A DNA stretch of 59,156 nucleotides, from contig JABDCF010000010.1 of the NCBI GenBank assembly GCA_013288235.1, forward strand, positions 1-59,156. Reading direction: 5' to 3'. Numbering within the stretch: position 1 is the first letter of the stretch; every line of letters begins with the position of its first letter. This DNA is from Bacteroidota bacterium. GTDB taxonomy: Bacteria; Bacteroidota; Bacteroidia; Sphingobacteriales; Sphingobacteriaceae. Positions 45,613 to 54,962 of this stretch are shown here, piece by piece. The notes below the pieces were generated by a model, which made no database searches, had not been told where the DNA came from, and saw only the letters and a program-made list of their open reading frames with translations. The position numbers were made by a program, and so were the translations under genes.

Positions 45613-47209
45613 AATCAACATTATCATGTAAAAACGCATTTCCCGGGCGTATCTCAGTTCTTCCTTCGTCATCGGGCAATAAGGAGAAACGGGATACCTG
45701 GCTTTCGTTGGAGGCCGGGGTTTGCTGCAAGGCTATTTCTTTGCGTTTATAGGCCGGTACATTTTCAAGTTCCTGTAAATTGCCGTTGCGCAGTTTCATG
45801 CTGAGGTCTTTTAACCTCATGATGCGCTCGCGCGATTTACGTAGCTGTTCCTCAATAGATTCATCTGTTTTGTTATCATCTGCGCCTGCAATAACTTCCG
45901 GTTCCTTTTCAGGTTCGGGGAGTTTTTGTTCGGCAGCAGGCTCAAAGCTTACGACAGGTTCGGTAACCTTGAAAATCATTTCGGGCATGTCCTGGCCTTC
46001 ATTTTCGGCCATGGCGGGTTCTTCCGCCATAAGGTTATGTTTTACAACCCGTGGCTCATCGGTATTGGAAGCAAAAAGATCAAATAAGCCAGCTTGCTTT
46101 TTATCTTCTTTAGGTTGTTTTAAATATGGCTCTGCCGTGGTGTTTGCCTTAACGGGTGTTATAAACTCGTTTACAGGTTTAATCAACGGCGGGGTTTCGG
46201 GCTCCAGCGAATACACTTTTCTTTCGCTGCCTTTTACTTTTTCGCGCTCGTCCTTAGTTTGGAAACCTGTAGCAATTATAGTTACCGATAGCTTTTCACC
46301 TAAACTTTCGTCGATGCAGTTACCCCATATCAGGTCGGCAGCAAGGCCGGCTTCTTCCTGTATATAGTCGGTGATCACACTCACCTCGTCCATGGTTACT
46401 TCCTTAAGTCCTGAGCTTATATTTAAAAGAATATACCTTGCCCCTTCTATCTCATTATCTTTTAATAATGGCGATGATAATGCTCCTTCAACTGCCAATG
46501 CAGCCCTGTTTTCGCCTTCGGCGGATGAACTGCCCATAATAGATACGCCACTGTCTTTCATTACGGTGCGCACATCTTTAAAGTCGACGTTTACATAACC
46601 GGGCAATGTTATAATTTCTGCAATGCCTTTTGCGGCAGTTGTTAAAATATTATCAGCCTGCGCAAATGCGGAACCTAAGGTAAGGTTGCCAAATATCTGG
46701 CGCAGCCTGTCGTTGGATATCACTAAAAATGAATCGACATGCTTTTTTAATTCTTCCATCCCGGCATCAGCCTGCATTTTACGGCGTTTGCCTTCAAAAG
46801 CAAACGGGGTGGTTATAATGCCTACCGTTAAAATATCCATTTCGCGAGCCGCCTTGGCTATAATAGGGCTGGCGCCGGTACCTGTGCCGCCGCCCATACC
46901 AGCTGTTATAAACAACATTTTGGTATTTGTGCCAAGCATCATTTTTATATCATCAATATTTTCGATAGCTGAGTTTTTACCAACTTCGGGGATGGAGCCT
47001 GCGCCCATGCCTTCGGTAAGGCTTGCGCCAAGCTGAACCTTGTTGGGAATAGGACTTAACTCCAAAGCCTGGGCATCAGTATTGCAAATAATAAAATCAA
47101 CACCGGTAATACCTTGCCTGTACATGTGGTTAACTGCATTGCCACCGCCGCCGCCAACACCAATTACTTTGATGATAGACGACTTTTCTTTTAACATCTC
47201 AAACTGCAT
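45611..47209 (-). CDS. ftsZ: Cell division protein FtsZ
   Basis: The 532-residue tubulin-like GTPase forms the Z-ring at mid-cell. The GTP-binding signature GGGTGTG is at residues 106-112, with VGVGGGGGNAVNHM at the N-terminus and the catalytic T7-loop region further on. The GTPase core ends near residue 325. A long acidic linker of about 190 residues follows, then the tail NAFLHDNVD, the Bacteroidota form of the conserved C-terminal peptide that binds FtsA. It is the last gene of the dcw cluster. The 125-bp gap to ftsA holds nothing distinctive. Confidence 0.97.
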   Translation of the reverse strand: MQFEMLKEKSSIIKVIGVGGGGGNAVNHMYRQGITGVDFIICNTDAQALELSPIPNKVQLGASLTEGMGAGSIPEVGKNSAIENIDDIKMMLGTNTKMLFITAGMGGGTGTGASPIIAKAAREMDILTVGIITTPFAFEGKRRKMQADAGMEELKKHVDSFLVISNDRLRQIFGNLTLGSAFAQADNILTTAAKGIAEIITLPGYVNVDFKDVRTVMKDSGVSIMGSSSAEGENRAALAVEGALSSPLLKDNEIEGARYILLNISSGLKEVTMDEVSVITDYIQEEAGLAADLIWGNCIDESLGEKLSVTIIATGFQTKDEREKVKGSERKVYSLEPETPPLIKPVNEFITPVKANTTAEPYLKQPKEDKKQAGLFDLFASNTDEPRVVKHNLMAEEPAMAENEGQDMPEMIFKVTEPVVSFEPAAEQKLPEPEKEPEVIAGADDNKTDESIEEQLRKSRERIMRLKDLSMKLRNGNLQELENVPAYKRKEIALQQTPASNESQVSRFSLLPDDEGRTEIRPGNAFLHDNVD

Positions 47210-47334
47210 AATCCTTATATTAAGTTATATGTAATTGACGAATAACATAATTTCTCTAATGTAATAGTAACACTTTTTCAACAACCTTTTTCCACATTTG
47301 TCGATATGTGGAAAGATTAAAGGATTGTGAATAA

Positions 47335-48681
47335 TTATCGTTTCAGGTAATCTTCATCTTTAATATTATCATCCTGCAAAAACTTTATCACCGTTGGTAC
47401 AAGTTTGCTGAACAGGCCTTTTTTCACTTCTGTATATTTTTCTTTTACTGCTTTTACGTCTTCAGGTATTGCTGCATAATCGCTATACTCCATTTTCTGG
47501 ATACCTTTTATCAGCAGCCCGATACCAGTTGCGAAAGTTGGGCTTTGTAATTCTTCATAAACATTTTTCGGCAGCACGTCATTTTTGGCAAGGTGTTCGT
47601 TGGGGAAGCCAACGCGGCAATCAAGACCGGTAACATATTCTACCAATTGTGCCAAATGTTTTAATTGTGCCCCGCCACCCGTGATCACTATACCTGCAAT
47701 CAGTTTTTTCTCGTAACCGGAGGATTTTATCTCGTAATACACATGTTCTACGATCTCTTCCATGCGGGCCTGTATCACAAAGGCAAGGTTTTTAACGGAT
47801 ATTTCTTTTGGCTCGCGGCCACGCAGGCCCGGTACACAAACTATCTCGTTCTCCTTATTTTCTTCGGCAAGGGCCGAACCGAAACGTAATTTTAATTGTT
47901 CGGCTATGTTGCGCATCACTGAACATCCTTCGCGTATATCTTCTGTTACACTGTTACCGCCAAAAGGGATAACCGCGGTATGCCTGATGATACCTTCGTG
48001 GAAGATGGCCACATCGGTAGTACCACCGCCAATATCCACCAAAACCACACCTGCTTCTTTTTCTTCATCACTTAAAACAGACTCGGACGAGGCCAGTGGC
48101 TCAAGTATCAGCTCGGAGCTTTCTAAACCGGCTTTATTTACACATTTTACAATGTTTTTTATGGCCGTTACCTGTCCTGATATGATATGAAAGTTGGCTT
48201 CTAATCTCACCCCTGCCATACCGATAGGGTCTTTTATTCCCGGCTCGCTGTCAACGGTAAATTCCTGTGGAAGTACATGGATGATCTCCTCTCCGGGGGG
48301 CATTACCAGGTTGTACATATCTTCTATCAGTTTATCGATATCTTTGCGGGATATTTCCGACTGTATATCCTTTCGCGTTATCAACCCACGGTGCTGCAGG
48401 CTTTTGATGTGCTGGCCGGCTATGCCCACATTTACCACCCTGATCTCCACATTTGATTGTGCGCCCGCTATATCAACGGCCTGGGTTATGCCCTGTACCG
48501 TTTTGTCGATATTTGAAACCACTCCCCGGGTTACACCCGCCGACTCGGCTTTACCAATACCTAATACCTCTATTTTACCGTTTTTGCTACGGCGGCCAAC
48601 AATAGCGCATATTTTTGTAGTTCCGATGTCCAATCCTACTACGATTGGTGAACTTTTTTCCTGAGTTGAGCTTTTGTCCAT
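47335..48681 (-). CDS. ftsA: Cell division protein FtsA
   Basis: The 448-residue actin-like ATPase tethers FtsZ to the membrane. The phosphate-1 motif is VGLDIGTTKICAIVG (about residues 15-29). The SHS2/1C domain follows, then VVLVDIGGGTTDVAIF (phosphate-2) and GIVITGGGAQLKHL (adenosine motif). The C-terminal end (VPTVIKFLQDDN) can form the amphipathic membrane helix. The ftsQ stop codon is two bases upstream of the ftsA start, so the two are translated together. Confidence 0.96.
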   Translation of the reverse strand: MDKSSTQEKSSPIVVGLDIGTTKICAIVGRRSKNGKIEVLGIGKAESAGVTRGVVSNIDKTVQGITQAVDIAGAQSNVEIRVVNVGIAGQHIKSLQHRGLITRKDIQSEISRKDIDKLIEDMYNLVMPPGEEIIHVLPQEFTVDSEPGIKDPIGMAGVRLEANFHIISGQVTAIKNIVKCVNKAGLESSELILEPLASSESVLSDEEKEAGVVLVDIGGGTTDVAIFHEGIIRHTAVIPFGGNSVTEDIREGCSVMRNIAEQLKLRFGSALAEENKENEIVCVPGLRGREPKEISVKNLAFVIQARMEEIVEHVYYEIKSSGYEKKLIAGIVITGGGAQLKHLAQLVEYVTGLDCRVGFPNEHLAKNDVLPKNVYEELQSPTFATGIGLLIKGIQKMEYSDYAAIPEDVKAVKEKYTEVKKGLFSKLVPTVIKFLQDDNIKDEDYLKR

Positions 48682-48682
48682 A

Positions 48683-49558
48683 TTATTTCCTTATTAGAGA
48701 TGTGTCTTTTTTCAATTTTGTTGAATCCGATCCCACTTTCTTCGCAGTAAGCGAGTCTTTTTTTGTAATAGCTTCGTTGCGTACGCCGATAACCTGGTTG
48801 GCGTACTTTATGTTTATCATTTTATAAGCATCCCAGCCTACCAAAGGCAATGCCTTTTTATAAAATGCCAGCAGGTTGCCGAATTTTGTATCCAGTGAAT
48901 CAGCATTGCCCAGCAATATCCTATTGTTGCCAACGCGTGGTATCAATTCAATTTCATGGTCTTTATTTACATATAGCTCGGCTATCTGCGCATCCCAAAG
49001 CGAATCTTTTCTGATATAGTTGGCAGTTTTAAAAAGCGCCAAAGCCAGGGCGGTGTGCATGGTATCAACCTGGTTTGCAAAAAGTTCATCGATATAGCCG
49101 TTTGCTGCAAGCACCCTTGCTGTAAAGTTTGCCGATAATGGAATTTTTAAGCCATGCTGATCGACATAAAAATCCTGGTCAAAACGGTTCATGATGCGTA
49201 AAATAGGTTGCCGCTGGCTTATTTCTACATTTATAATGCCGTCCATATCGGCATAAACTTTTGCAAACTCTATAAACGGGTTTGCTTTTAATCTGCTTTC
49301 AAGCTCGTGGATGTTGATATTTTCCATCTGGCGGCCAATGAGGGCATGGCTGTGTATCTGCAATATATTGTCAACCTCGTCCCTGTCAATAAAATACTGG
49401 CTGCCGGGTATGTATATCTTTACATCCTTACAAATAACTTCCGATTTTTTTTGTTCAATAAAACTCATGAGCACTACCAAGCCGCCCAGGCTAATGCCCC
49501 AGGCTGAACTGATGAGTACGTATTTCCATACGCGTTTATTAAACATCTTTTTAAACAT
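48683..49558 (-). CDS. ftsQ: Cell division protein FtsQ
   Basis: The 291-residue bitopic protein has a short basic cytoplasmic end (MFKKMFNKRVWKY), one helix (about 12-32), a POTRA domain (about 38-115, beginning KIYIPGSQYFIDRDEVDNIL) and a beta domain. A lysine- and serine-rich tail ends the chain. FtsQ links early and late divisome proteins. The N-terminus overlaps the murC stop by eight bases. The order murC-ftsQ-ftsA is the standard dcw order. The sequence is weakly conserved, so the call rests on architecture and position. Confidence 0.9.
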   Translation of the reverse strand: MFKKMFNKRVWKYVLISSAWGISLGGLVVLMSFIEQKKSEVICKDVKIYIPGSQYFIDRDEVDNILQIHSHALIGRQMENINIHELESRLKANPFIEFAKVYADMDGIINVEISQRQPILRIMNRFDQDFYVDQHGLKIPLSANFTARVLAANGYIDELFANQVDTMHTALALALFKTANYIRKDSLWDAQIAELYVNKDHEIELIPRVGNNRILLGNADSLDTKFGNLLAFYKKALPLVGWDAYKMINIKYANQVIGVRNEAITKKDSLTAKKVGSDSTKLKKDTSLIRK

Positions 49559-50906
49559 CTTGCAAAGCGTGTTTTAAAGGTTGAACCAATTGGTCAATAT
49601 CACCCGCCCCAACTGTTAACAGTAACACGGGTTTCTCATTTCTTACCGCATCAATAGCCTCCTGTTTACCCAACTTGCGTTTATCCGTAATTTTCATTCG
49701 CTCAAGTATCATATCTGAATGTACCCCTTCAATTGGCAGCTCGCGGGCGGGATAAATATCCAGGATGATCAACTCGTCCGACATATCAAGCGCTTCGGCA
49801 AAGCCATCCGCAAAATCGCGCGTACGGGTATATAAATGCGGCTGAAAAATTGTGGTTAGCTTTTTATCGGGATACAATTTTTTAACCGATCTTATGCATG
49901 CTTTTAATTCTTCGGGATGGTGTGCATAATCATCAATAAATATTTGATACTCATCTTTTATAATATACTCAAAGCGTCGTTTTACCCCTTTGAACGAACC
50001 TAATGCGCTTTTTACAGCTTCAGCAGGTACATCAAGCAGTAAAGCGGCTTCTGTAGCAGCCACGGCGTTCTCCACATTGTGAAAACCGGGTATGCCCATT
50101 TTTATGTCATTGATTTGGGTATTTCCGTTTTTAAAATCAAAATAAAAGTCGCTGTTTTCAATGCGAATATTTGAAGCAGTTGCATCAGCTTCCGTATCGA
50201 TAGCGTAGGTAAAACCTGTTGCTAAAGGCAAACCTTTACGATGGATAAGCTTGCCTCCCGGTTTTATTTGCGATGCAAATAGTTTAAATGAATCGGTAAG
50301 ATGGCTATGATCGCCATAGATATCGAGGTGGTCTGCATCCATTGATGTTATGATAGCAACATCAGGATATAGGGTAAGGAACGACCTGTCGTACTCATCA
50401 GCCTCAACCACAACAATATCATTTTTGCCATAAAGCACGTTGCTGTGATAGTTTGTCGATATGCCGCCAAGGAACGCCGAACAATCCCTGCCCGAATCTT
50501 TAAGGATATGGGCGATCATGGTTGATGTGGTTGTTTTACCATGCGTACCGGCAACGGCCACTGTAAATTTGCCTTTGCTGATGATACCCAATACCTGCGA
50601 CCGTTTAAAAAGTTCAAACCCATTATTGCGGAAGAAATTTAGGATCACCGAATCTTTGGGGATAGCTGGCGTATAAATAATCAGCGTATCATCGCCCGGC
50701 TTTCTGAAAGCTGAAGGTATCCAGTCCTCGCTATCTTCAAATATAACCGCTATCCCTTCACGGTTCAATTCGCTGGTAAGTTCGGTAGATGTTTTATCGT
50801 AACCGCAAACAACGCAGCCCAAATGATGAAAATAACGGGCCAGGCCACTCATGCCAATGCCACCTATTCCAACCAGGTAAACGCGTTTTATATTGCTTAA
50901 TTCCAT
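49551..50906 (-). CDS. murC: UDP-N-acetylmuramate--L-alanine ligase
   Basis: The 451-residue cytoplasmic ligase adds L-Ala to UDP-MurNAc. It has an N-terminal nucleotide-binding domain (LVGIGGIGMSGLAR), the ATP site GTHGKTTT (120-127), the central EADEYDRSFL and DADHLDIYG, and a C-terminal domain with DDYAHHPEE. All residues of the family are in place. Start ATG at 50906. The gap to murG (about 86 bp) is filled with a CTTAAGTCT array. Confidence 0.96.
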   Translation of the reverse strand: MELSNIKRVYLVGIGGIGMSGLARYFHHLGCVVCGYDKTSTELTSELNREGIAVIFEDSEDWIPSAFRKPGDDTLIIYTPAIPKDSVILNFFRNNGFELFKRSQVLGIISKGKFTVAVAGTHGKTTTSTMIAHILKDSGRDCSAFLGGISTNYHSNVLYGKNDIVVVEADEYDRSFLTLYPDVAIITSMDADHLDIYGDHSHLTDSFKLFASQIKPGGKLIHRKGLPLATGFTYAIDTEADATASNIRIENSDFYFDFKNGNTQINDIKMGIPGFHNVENAVAATEAALLLDVPAEAVKSALGSFKGVKRRFEYIIKDEYQIFIDDYAHHPEELKACIRSVKKLYPDKKLTTIFQPHLYTRTRDFADGFAEALDMSDELIILDIYPARELPIEGVHSDMILERMKITDKRKLGKQEAIDAVRNEKPVLLLTVGAGDIDQLVQPLKHALQDV

Positions 50907-50909
50907 GTT

Positions 50910-51010
50910 TCTAAGTCTTTAGTCTGAAGTTCTAAGTCTTAAGTCAGTATTTTGAAAGTCTAAAGCCACAATCCGGACTTTGAACTTTTAACTTAAGACT
51001 TAAGACTTAA
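50910..51010. repeat. CTTAAGTCTTTAGTCT word array, also encoding the murG stop
   Basis: The left part (50910-50947) repeats ctaagtctttagtctgaagt words, and the right part (50973-51010) holds inverted words such as aacttaagacttaagactt. The right part includes the last codons and TAA of murG (stop at 50993-50995, encoding LSLKS). Confidence 0.75.
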
Positions 51011-52102
51011 TTTCATTACTTCCTGCGCAATAACTTCATCAGCATCAGGCATTGCCAGTTTGCCTATGTTATCACCTAATTTTTTTTGTAACTCTTTATC
51101 ATTTAAAAGTTCCAGCACTTTATTAACCAGGTTAGCTTGGGCATCCCTGTCGGCAACAAAAACCGCCGCATTTTCTGATACCAGTGCCAGTGCATTTTTT
51201 GTTTGATGGTCTTCCGCCACATTTGGCGAAGGCACCAGTATCACCGGCTTTTTAATAACACATAGCTCGGCAATAGTACCAGCCCCTGCTCTTGATATAA
51301 TGACATCAGCGGCAGCATAAGCCAAATCCATACGGTGCAAAAATTCGGTTATCTTGACATCAGGATACTTGTCTTCATCAATTTTCTCAATAATGGTTTG
51401 GTACGATGTTTTGCCAGTTTGCCATATAATTTGCGCGTCGGCAGCAACCATCTTATCCAAACCAGCCATTATACTGTTATTCAAAGTGCGCGCACCCAGG
51501 CTGCCACCAATAACCAGTATCGTCTTTTTAAACGCCGACAGCTTAAATAATTCGAGCGCCTGCATGTGTTTCCCTGCAATATTTACCGAGTCGCGACGTA
51601 TGGGGTTACCTGTTTTAATTATCCGGTCGAAAGGAAAAAACTGGTCCATGCCATCAAAGGCCACGCATATTTTTTTTGCCTTTTTGCCCAGCCACTTGTT
51701 GGTAATACCCGCGTATGAATTTTGTTCCTGTATCAAATAAGGAATATCCTTTAACGAAGCTGCATATAATAAGGGCCCCGAAGCATAGCCGCCAACACCG
51801 ACCGCTGCATCAGGGTTAAATTCCTTTATAATTTTCAATGCCTTTTGTACACTACTAATCAATTTTATCGGGAACATCACGTTTTTCCATATAGATTTAC
51901 GCTGGATACCTTGTATGTCCAACCCGATTATCTTATAACCTGCCGCAGGCACTTTTTCCATCTCCATGCGGCCATTGGCCCCAACAAATAATATCTCGAT
52001 GGCAGGATCAAGCTTTTTTAAAGCATTGGCAATAGCAATAGCCGGGAAGATATGCCCTCCTGTACCACCGCCGCTAATGATTATTTTCTTGTTCGATTTC
52101 AC
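50993..52102 (-). CDS. murG: UDP-GlcNAc transferase making lipid II
   Basis: The 369-residue GT-B glycosyltransferase adds GlcNAc to lipid I on the cytoplasmic face of the membrane. The N-terminal glycine loop GGGTGGH (11-17), HIFPAIAIA, IQEQNSYAG and the C-terminal ISRAGAGTIAELC donor-binding stretch are all present. The start codon is GTG at 52102, and no ATG is available before the conserved N-terminus. The GTG and the next two codons lie in a copy of the word AATCGGTGAAATC, and the stop lies in another word family. Both ends therefore merge into repeats. Confidence 0.96.
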   Translation of the reverse strand: MKSNKKIIISGGGTGGHIFPAIAIANALKKLDPAIEILFVGANGRMEMEKVPAAGYKIIGLDIQGIQRKSIWKNVMFPIKLISSVQKALKIIKEFNPDAAVGVGGYASGPLLYAASLKDIPYLIQEQNSYAGITNKWLGKKAKKICVAFDGMDQFFPFDRIIKTGNPIRRDSVNIAGKHMQALELFKLSAFKKTILVIGGSLGARTLNNSIMAGLDKMVAADAQIIWQTGKTSYQTIIEKIDEDKYPDVKITEFLHRMDLAYAAADVIISRAGAGTIAELCVIKKPVILVPSPNVAEDHQTKNALALVSENAAVFVADRDAQANLVNKVLELLNDKELQKKLGDNIGKLAMPDADEVIAQEVMKLSLKS

Positions 52103-52202
52103 CGATTTTTTATTTTGATTACACCGATTCCTATTTGTGATTACACCGATTATGTCTATTCATTTTATAAATCCGAAATCGTAAATCGTAAATCCCAAAT
52201 CA
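52092..52202. repeat. GATTTCACCGATTTT and AATCCGAAATCGT arrays before murG
   Basis: Units: gatttcaccgatttt at 52095, gattacaccgattcc near 52119 and gattacaccgattat near 52139, then aaatccgaaatcgtaaatcg from 52169. The first unit overlaps the murG start codon; the array ends at the ftsW stop. The same GATTTCACCGATT words occur at 53354-53443 and 54843-54884. Confidence 0.8.
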
Positions 52203-53351
52203 TATTGCCACTTCCCTTATCTCCCCTACTATAACTTTTTTTGGTTCCTCAATATCCCTGCTTACCGATAGTATGATACCAAATGCCACGCTGGTAAATA
52301 ATATCGACGTACCACCCATACTTACAAGCGGCAAAGGGATACCTGTTACCGGGCCAAGGCCTACTGCCACTGCCATATTTGCAAATGCCTGTATGGTTAA
52401 ACTAAAGCTTAACCCCGCCGCCAGCAATGCCCCGAACGCTTTTGGGGCTTTTGTAACTATTTTTATGCAGCGATATAATAAAAACAGGTAAATGCCTATT
52501 AAAAGTATGCCGCCAACTAATCCATATTCTTCAACTATTACCGCATATATCTCATCCGAATAAGCTTCTGGGAGGTAATTTATCTGGTCGCTTTTGCCTA
52601 CGCCTTTGCCAAATACTCCACCGGTTGCAATAGCTATTTTAGCGTGGTCGGACTGGAACGATTTATCAGGATTAGAAATTTCCGGGTGCATAAAAGCGTG
52701 TATCCTTGATACGTAAGTTTTATGACGAGGCCCCAAAAATACTACCCCTGCCAATAAAATCCCGCCAGCAAGGCAGGTTATGGCAATTTGCTTTATGCTG
52801 ATACGGCCGATGATCAGCAGTAAAATACTTACACCAAAAAGCATTAATGCTGTAGAAAGGTTTGCAAGCGCAATTAAAATAAACACCACGCAAACCGCAC
52901 CCATGATAGGTATGAAGGATTGTTTGACATCCTTGATATTTTCCTGTTTAAGTGATAGTGTCCGTGCCAAATACGTGATCAAAGCAAGTTTGGCCAAATC
53001 CGACGTCTGGAAACTCAAGCCAGTACCGGGGATAGCTATCCACCTGCTCGCATCGTTAACGTGGCTGCCAAAAACGAGCGTATAAACTAAGAGCGGCAGG
53101 GTAATGATCATCAATAATTTTGATATGCCGCGGTAATACCGGTAATCAAGCTTGTGAGATATGTACATTAACGCGATACCACCAATGATCATGGCCAGGT
53201 GCTTCATCAGAATAGACTCAGCCCCAACGCCACGCTTATAAGCAAGCGTACCAATAGCGCTGTAAACCGACAGCAAAGAAATAACCGACAGCAATATGAC
53301 GATAAGCCATATCCAGCGGTCCCCTTTTGTGTTATTTAATATCCTGTTCAT
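52200..53351 (-). CDS. ftsW: Cell division protein FtsW (SEDS glycosyltransferase)
   Basis: The 383-residue polytopic protein has about ten helices and belongs to the SEDS family of peptidoglycan polymerases acting with PBP3/FtsI. Recognisable stretches are NLSTALMLFGVSILLL, SDQINYLPEAYSDEIYAVIVEEYG (with the family's Asp and Glu) and the final GLGPVTGIPLPLVSMGGTSIL. The gene sits between murD and murG as in other dcw clusters, which favours FtsW over RodA. Start ATG at 53351. Confidence 0.94.
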   Translation of the reverse strand: MNRILNNTKGDRWIWLIVILLSVISLLSVYSAIGTLAYKRGVGAESILMKHLAMIIGGIALMYISHKLDYRYYRGISKLLMIITLPLLVYTLVFGSHVNDASRWIAIPGTGLSFQTSDLAKLALITYLARTLSLKQENIKDVKQSFIPIMGAVCVVFILIALANLSTALMLFGVSILLLIIGRISIKQIAITCLAGGILLAGVVFLGPRHKTYVSRIHAFMHPEISNPDKSFQSDHAKIAIATGGVFGKGVGKSDQINYLPEAYSDEIYAVIVEEYGLVGGILLIGIYLFLLYRCIKIVTKAPKAFGALLAAGLSFSLTIQAFANMAVAVGLGPVTGIPLPLVSMGGTSILFTSVAFGIILSVSRDIEEPKKVIVGEIREVAI

Positions 53352-53353
53352 TT

Positions 53354-53495
53354 CTATGATTTCACCGATTATTTTTTGATTTCACCGATAGTTGTTTTGT
53401 GATTTCACCGATTATTCTCTTTTGACTTCACTGATTTTTGTTCGACTACTTTATTTTTTTCACCATGGACCATGGACTATAGACCATGGACTATT
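53354..53495. repeat. GATTTCACCGATT array plus CCATGGACC words before ftsW
   Basis: At least four units (gatttcaccgattatt, gatttcaccgatagtt, gatttcaccgattatt, gacttcactgattttt) lie in 53354-53445. They are followed by ccatggaccatggactatag words (53464-53495) next to the murD stop at 53497. Confidence 0.8.
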
Positions 53496-53496
53496 T

Positions 53497-54840
53497 TCAC
53501 AACTCCCTCACCGCTTGTTTAAATTGCCGGCCGCGGTCTTCGTAATTTTTAAACAGGTCGAAGCTGGCGCAGGCGGGTGAAAGTAATACGGTATCGCCTT
53601 TTGCTGCCAGGTGATAGGATACCTGGGCAGCCTCCTCGGCCGAATAGGTATTTACTATTACCTCCACATCATCTTCAAAAGCATCGTGGATGCGTTTGTT
53701 ATCCTTGCCCAGGCAAACAATGGCTTTAACTTTCTGGCGTACCAATGGCTTCAGCATGCTGTAATCATTCCCCTTATCAACCCCCCCGAGGATCAATACA
53801 ACATCAGTTGTCATGCTTTCGAGGGCATACCAGGTGGAATTGACGTTGGTCGCCTTGGAATCATTGATGAAACTGATCCCCGATATTTTACCAACCGACT
53901 CGAGCCTATGCTCAATGCTTTTAAAACTGCTCATACTGTCCCTTATCGAGGGATCACGTATTTCAAGGTATTTAGCCATCATACCCGATGCCATCGAGTT
54001 ATAGACGTTATGCTTACCCTGCAGGGCCAATTCTGTTATTGACATTTGAAAATGTTGTTGGTGAATGTTTATGACAATATTGTCGTTTTCGAGATATGCT
54101 CCCGGTTCAATCTTTTTTTGTATGGAGAACGGCAGTAGCTCTGCCGAGAAGGCACGGCTTTCCATTCCCTTTATTGTTTCCGGGTCATCGGCACAGTATA
54201 TAAAAACATCGCTTGCCGTTTGATTTTGGGTGATGCGAAATTTCGAGGCCACATAATTTTCCATTTTATAATCGTACCGGTCCAAATGATCGGGGGTTAT
54301 GTTTAACAATACGGCTATGTCCGCCTTAAACTGGTACATGTCATCCAGCATAAAGCTGCTCAGTTCCAACACGTAGGTGTCAAACTTTTCGGTAGCTACC
54401 TGGTAGGCAAAGCTTTTACCAATGTTACCTGCAAGGCCAACGTTCAGGCCTGCATTTTTTAGTATATGATAAGTAAGACTGGTAGTGGTAGTTTTACCGT
54501 TTGAACCAGTGATCCCAATTATTTTGGCATCGGTGTACCTGCCTGCAAATTCTATCTCGGATATCACCGGGATATTTTTTTCTTTTATTTTTTTTACGAT
54601 AGGCGCTTTATCGGGAATACCAGGGCTTTTGATTACTTCAACAGCTTCGAGGATATCTTTTTCGGTATGCTGATTTTCCTCGAAGCGGATATTCCAATCC
54701 TCTAATTGTTTTTTATAATTATCTGCTATAGCCCCAAAATCAGAAACAAAAACATCATAGCCCTGCTGTTGGGCAAGATATGCCGCACCCACCCCGCTTT
54801 CGCCAGCGCCAAGAATGACTATTTTATTTTTTGATTTCAT
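53497..54840 (-). CDS. murD: UDP-MurNAc-L-Ala--D-glutamate ligase
   Basis: The 447-residue cytoplasmic ligase adds D-Glu to UDP-MurNAc-L-Ala. It has the N-terminal UDP-binding domain (ILGAGESGVGAA), the ATP site TGSNGKTT (111-118), LDRYDYKMENYVASKF in the centre and NDSKATNVNSTWYALE with ILGGVDKGNDY at the C-terminal domain. Complete. ATG start at 54840, directly next to a GATTACACCGATT unit. Confidence 0.96.
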   Translation of the reverse strand: MKSKNKIVILGAGESGVGAAYLAQQQGYDVFVSDFGAIADNYKKQLEDWNIRFEENQHTEKDILEAVEVIKSPGIPDKAPIVKKIKEKNIPVISEIEFAGRYTDAKIIGITGSNGKTTTTSLTYHILKNAGLNVGLAGNIGKSFAYQVATEKFDTYVLELSSFMLDDMYQFKADIAVLLNITPDHLDRYDYKMENYVASKFRITQNQTASDVFIYCADDPETIKGMESRAFSAELLPFSIQKKIEPGAYLENDNIVINIHQQHFQMSITELALQGKHNVYNSMASGMMAKYLEIRDPSIRDSMSSFKSIEHRLESVGKISGISFINDSKATNVNSTWYALESMTTDVVLILGGVDKGNDYSMLKPLVRQKVKAIVCLGKDNKRIHDAFEDDVEVIVNTYSAEEAAQVSYHLAAKGDTVLLSPACASFDLFKNYEDRGRQFKQAVREL

Positions 54841-54842
54841 TT

Positions 54843-54962
54843 TTTTGATTACACCGATTATTTATTTTGATTTCACCGATTTGTTTTGACTATGGACCAT
54901 GGTCAATTGTTGTTATTTGTTATTTTACTCTTCCTAATCTCTAATCAACCAATCTCTAATCG
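54843..54962. repeat. GATTACACCGATT array with CCATGG and CTAATCTCTAATC words
   Basis: Two units (gattacaccgatta, gatttcaccgattt) are followed by gactatggaccatggtcaat (54887-54906) and, near 54934-54962, taatctctaatcaaccaatc, which reaches the mraY stop. Confidence 0.75.

Noticed and set aside
47762..48190. 142-codon plus-strand frame opposite ftsA
   Set aside because: It is antisense to a strongly conserved gene and its residues mirror ftsA codons; similar antisense frames opposite the MFS gene, hppA, ftsZ and others were dropped for the same reason.
52092..54962. CRISPR array
   Set aside because: The GATTTCACCGATT units are short, irregularly spaced, variable and without spacers of constant length; no cas gene is present.
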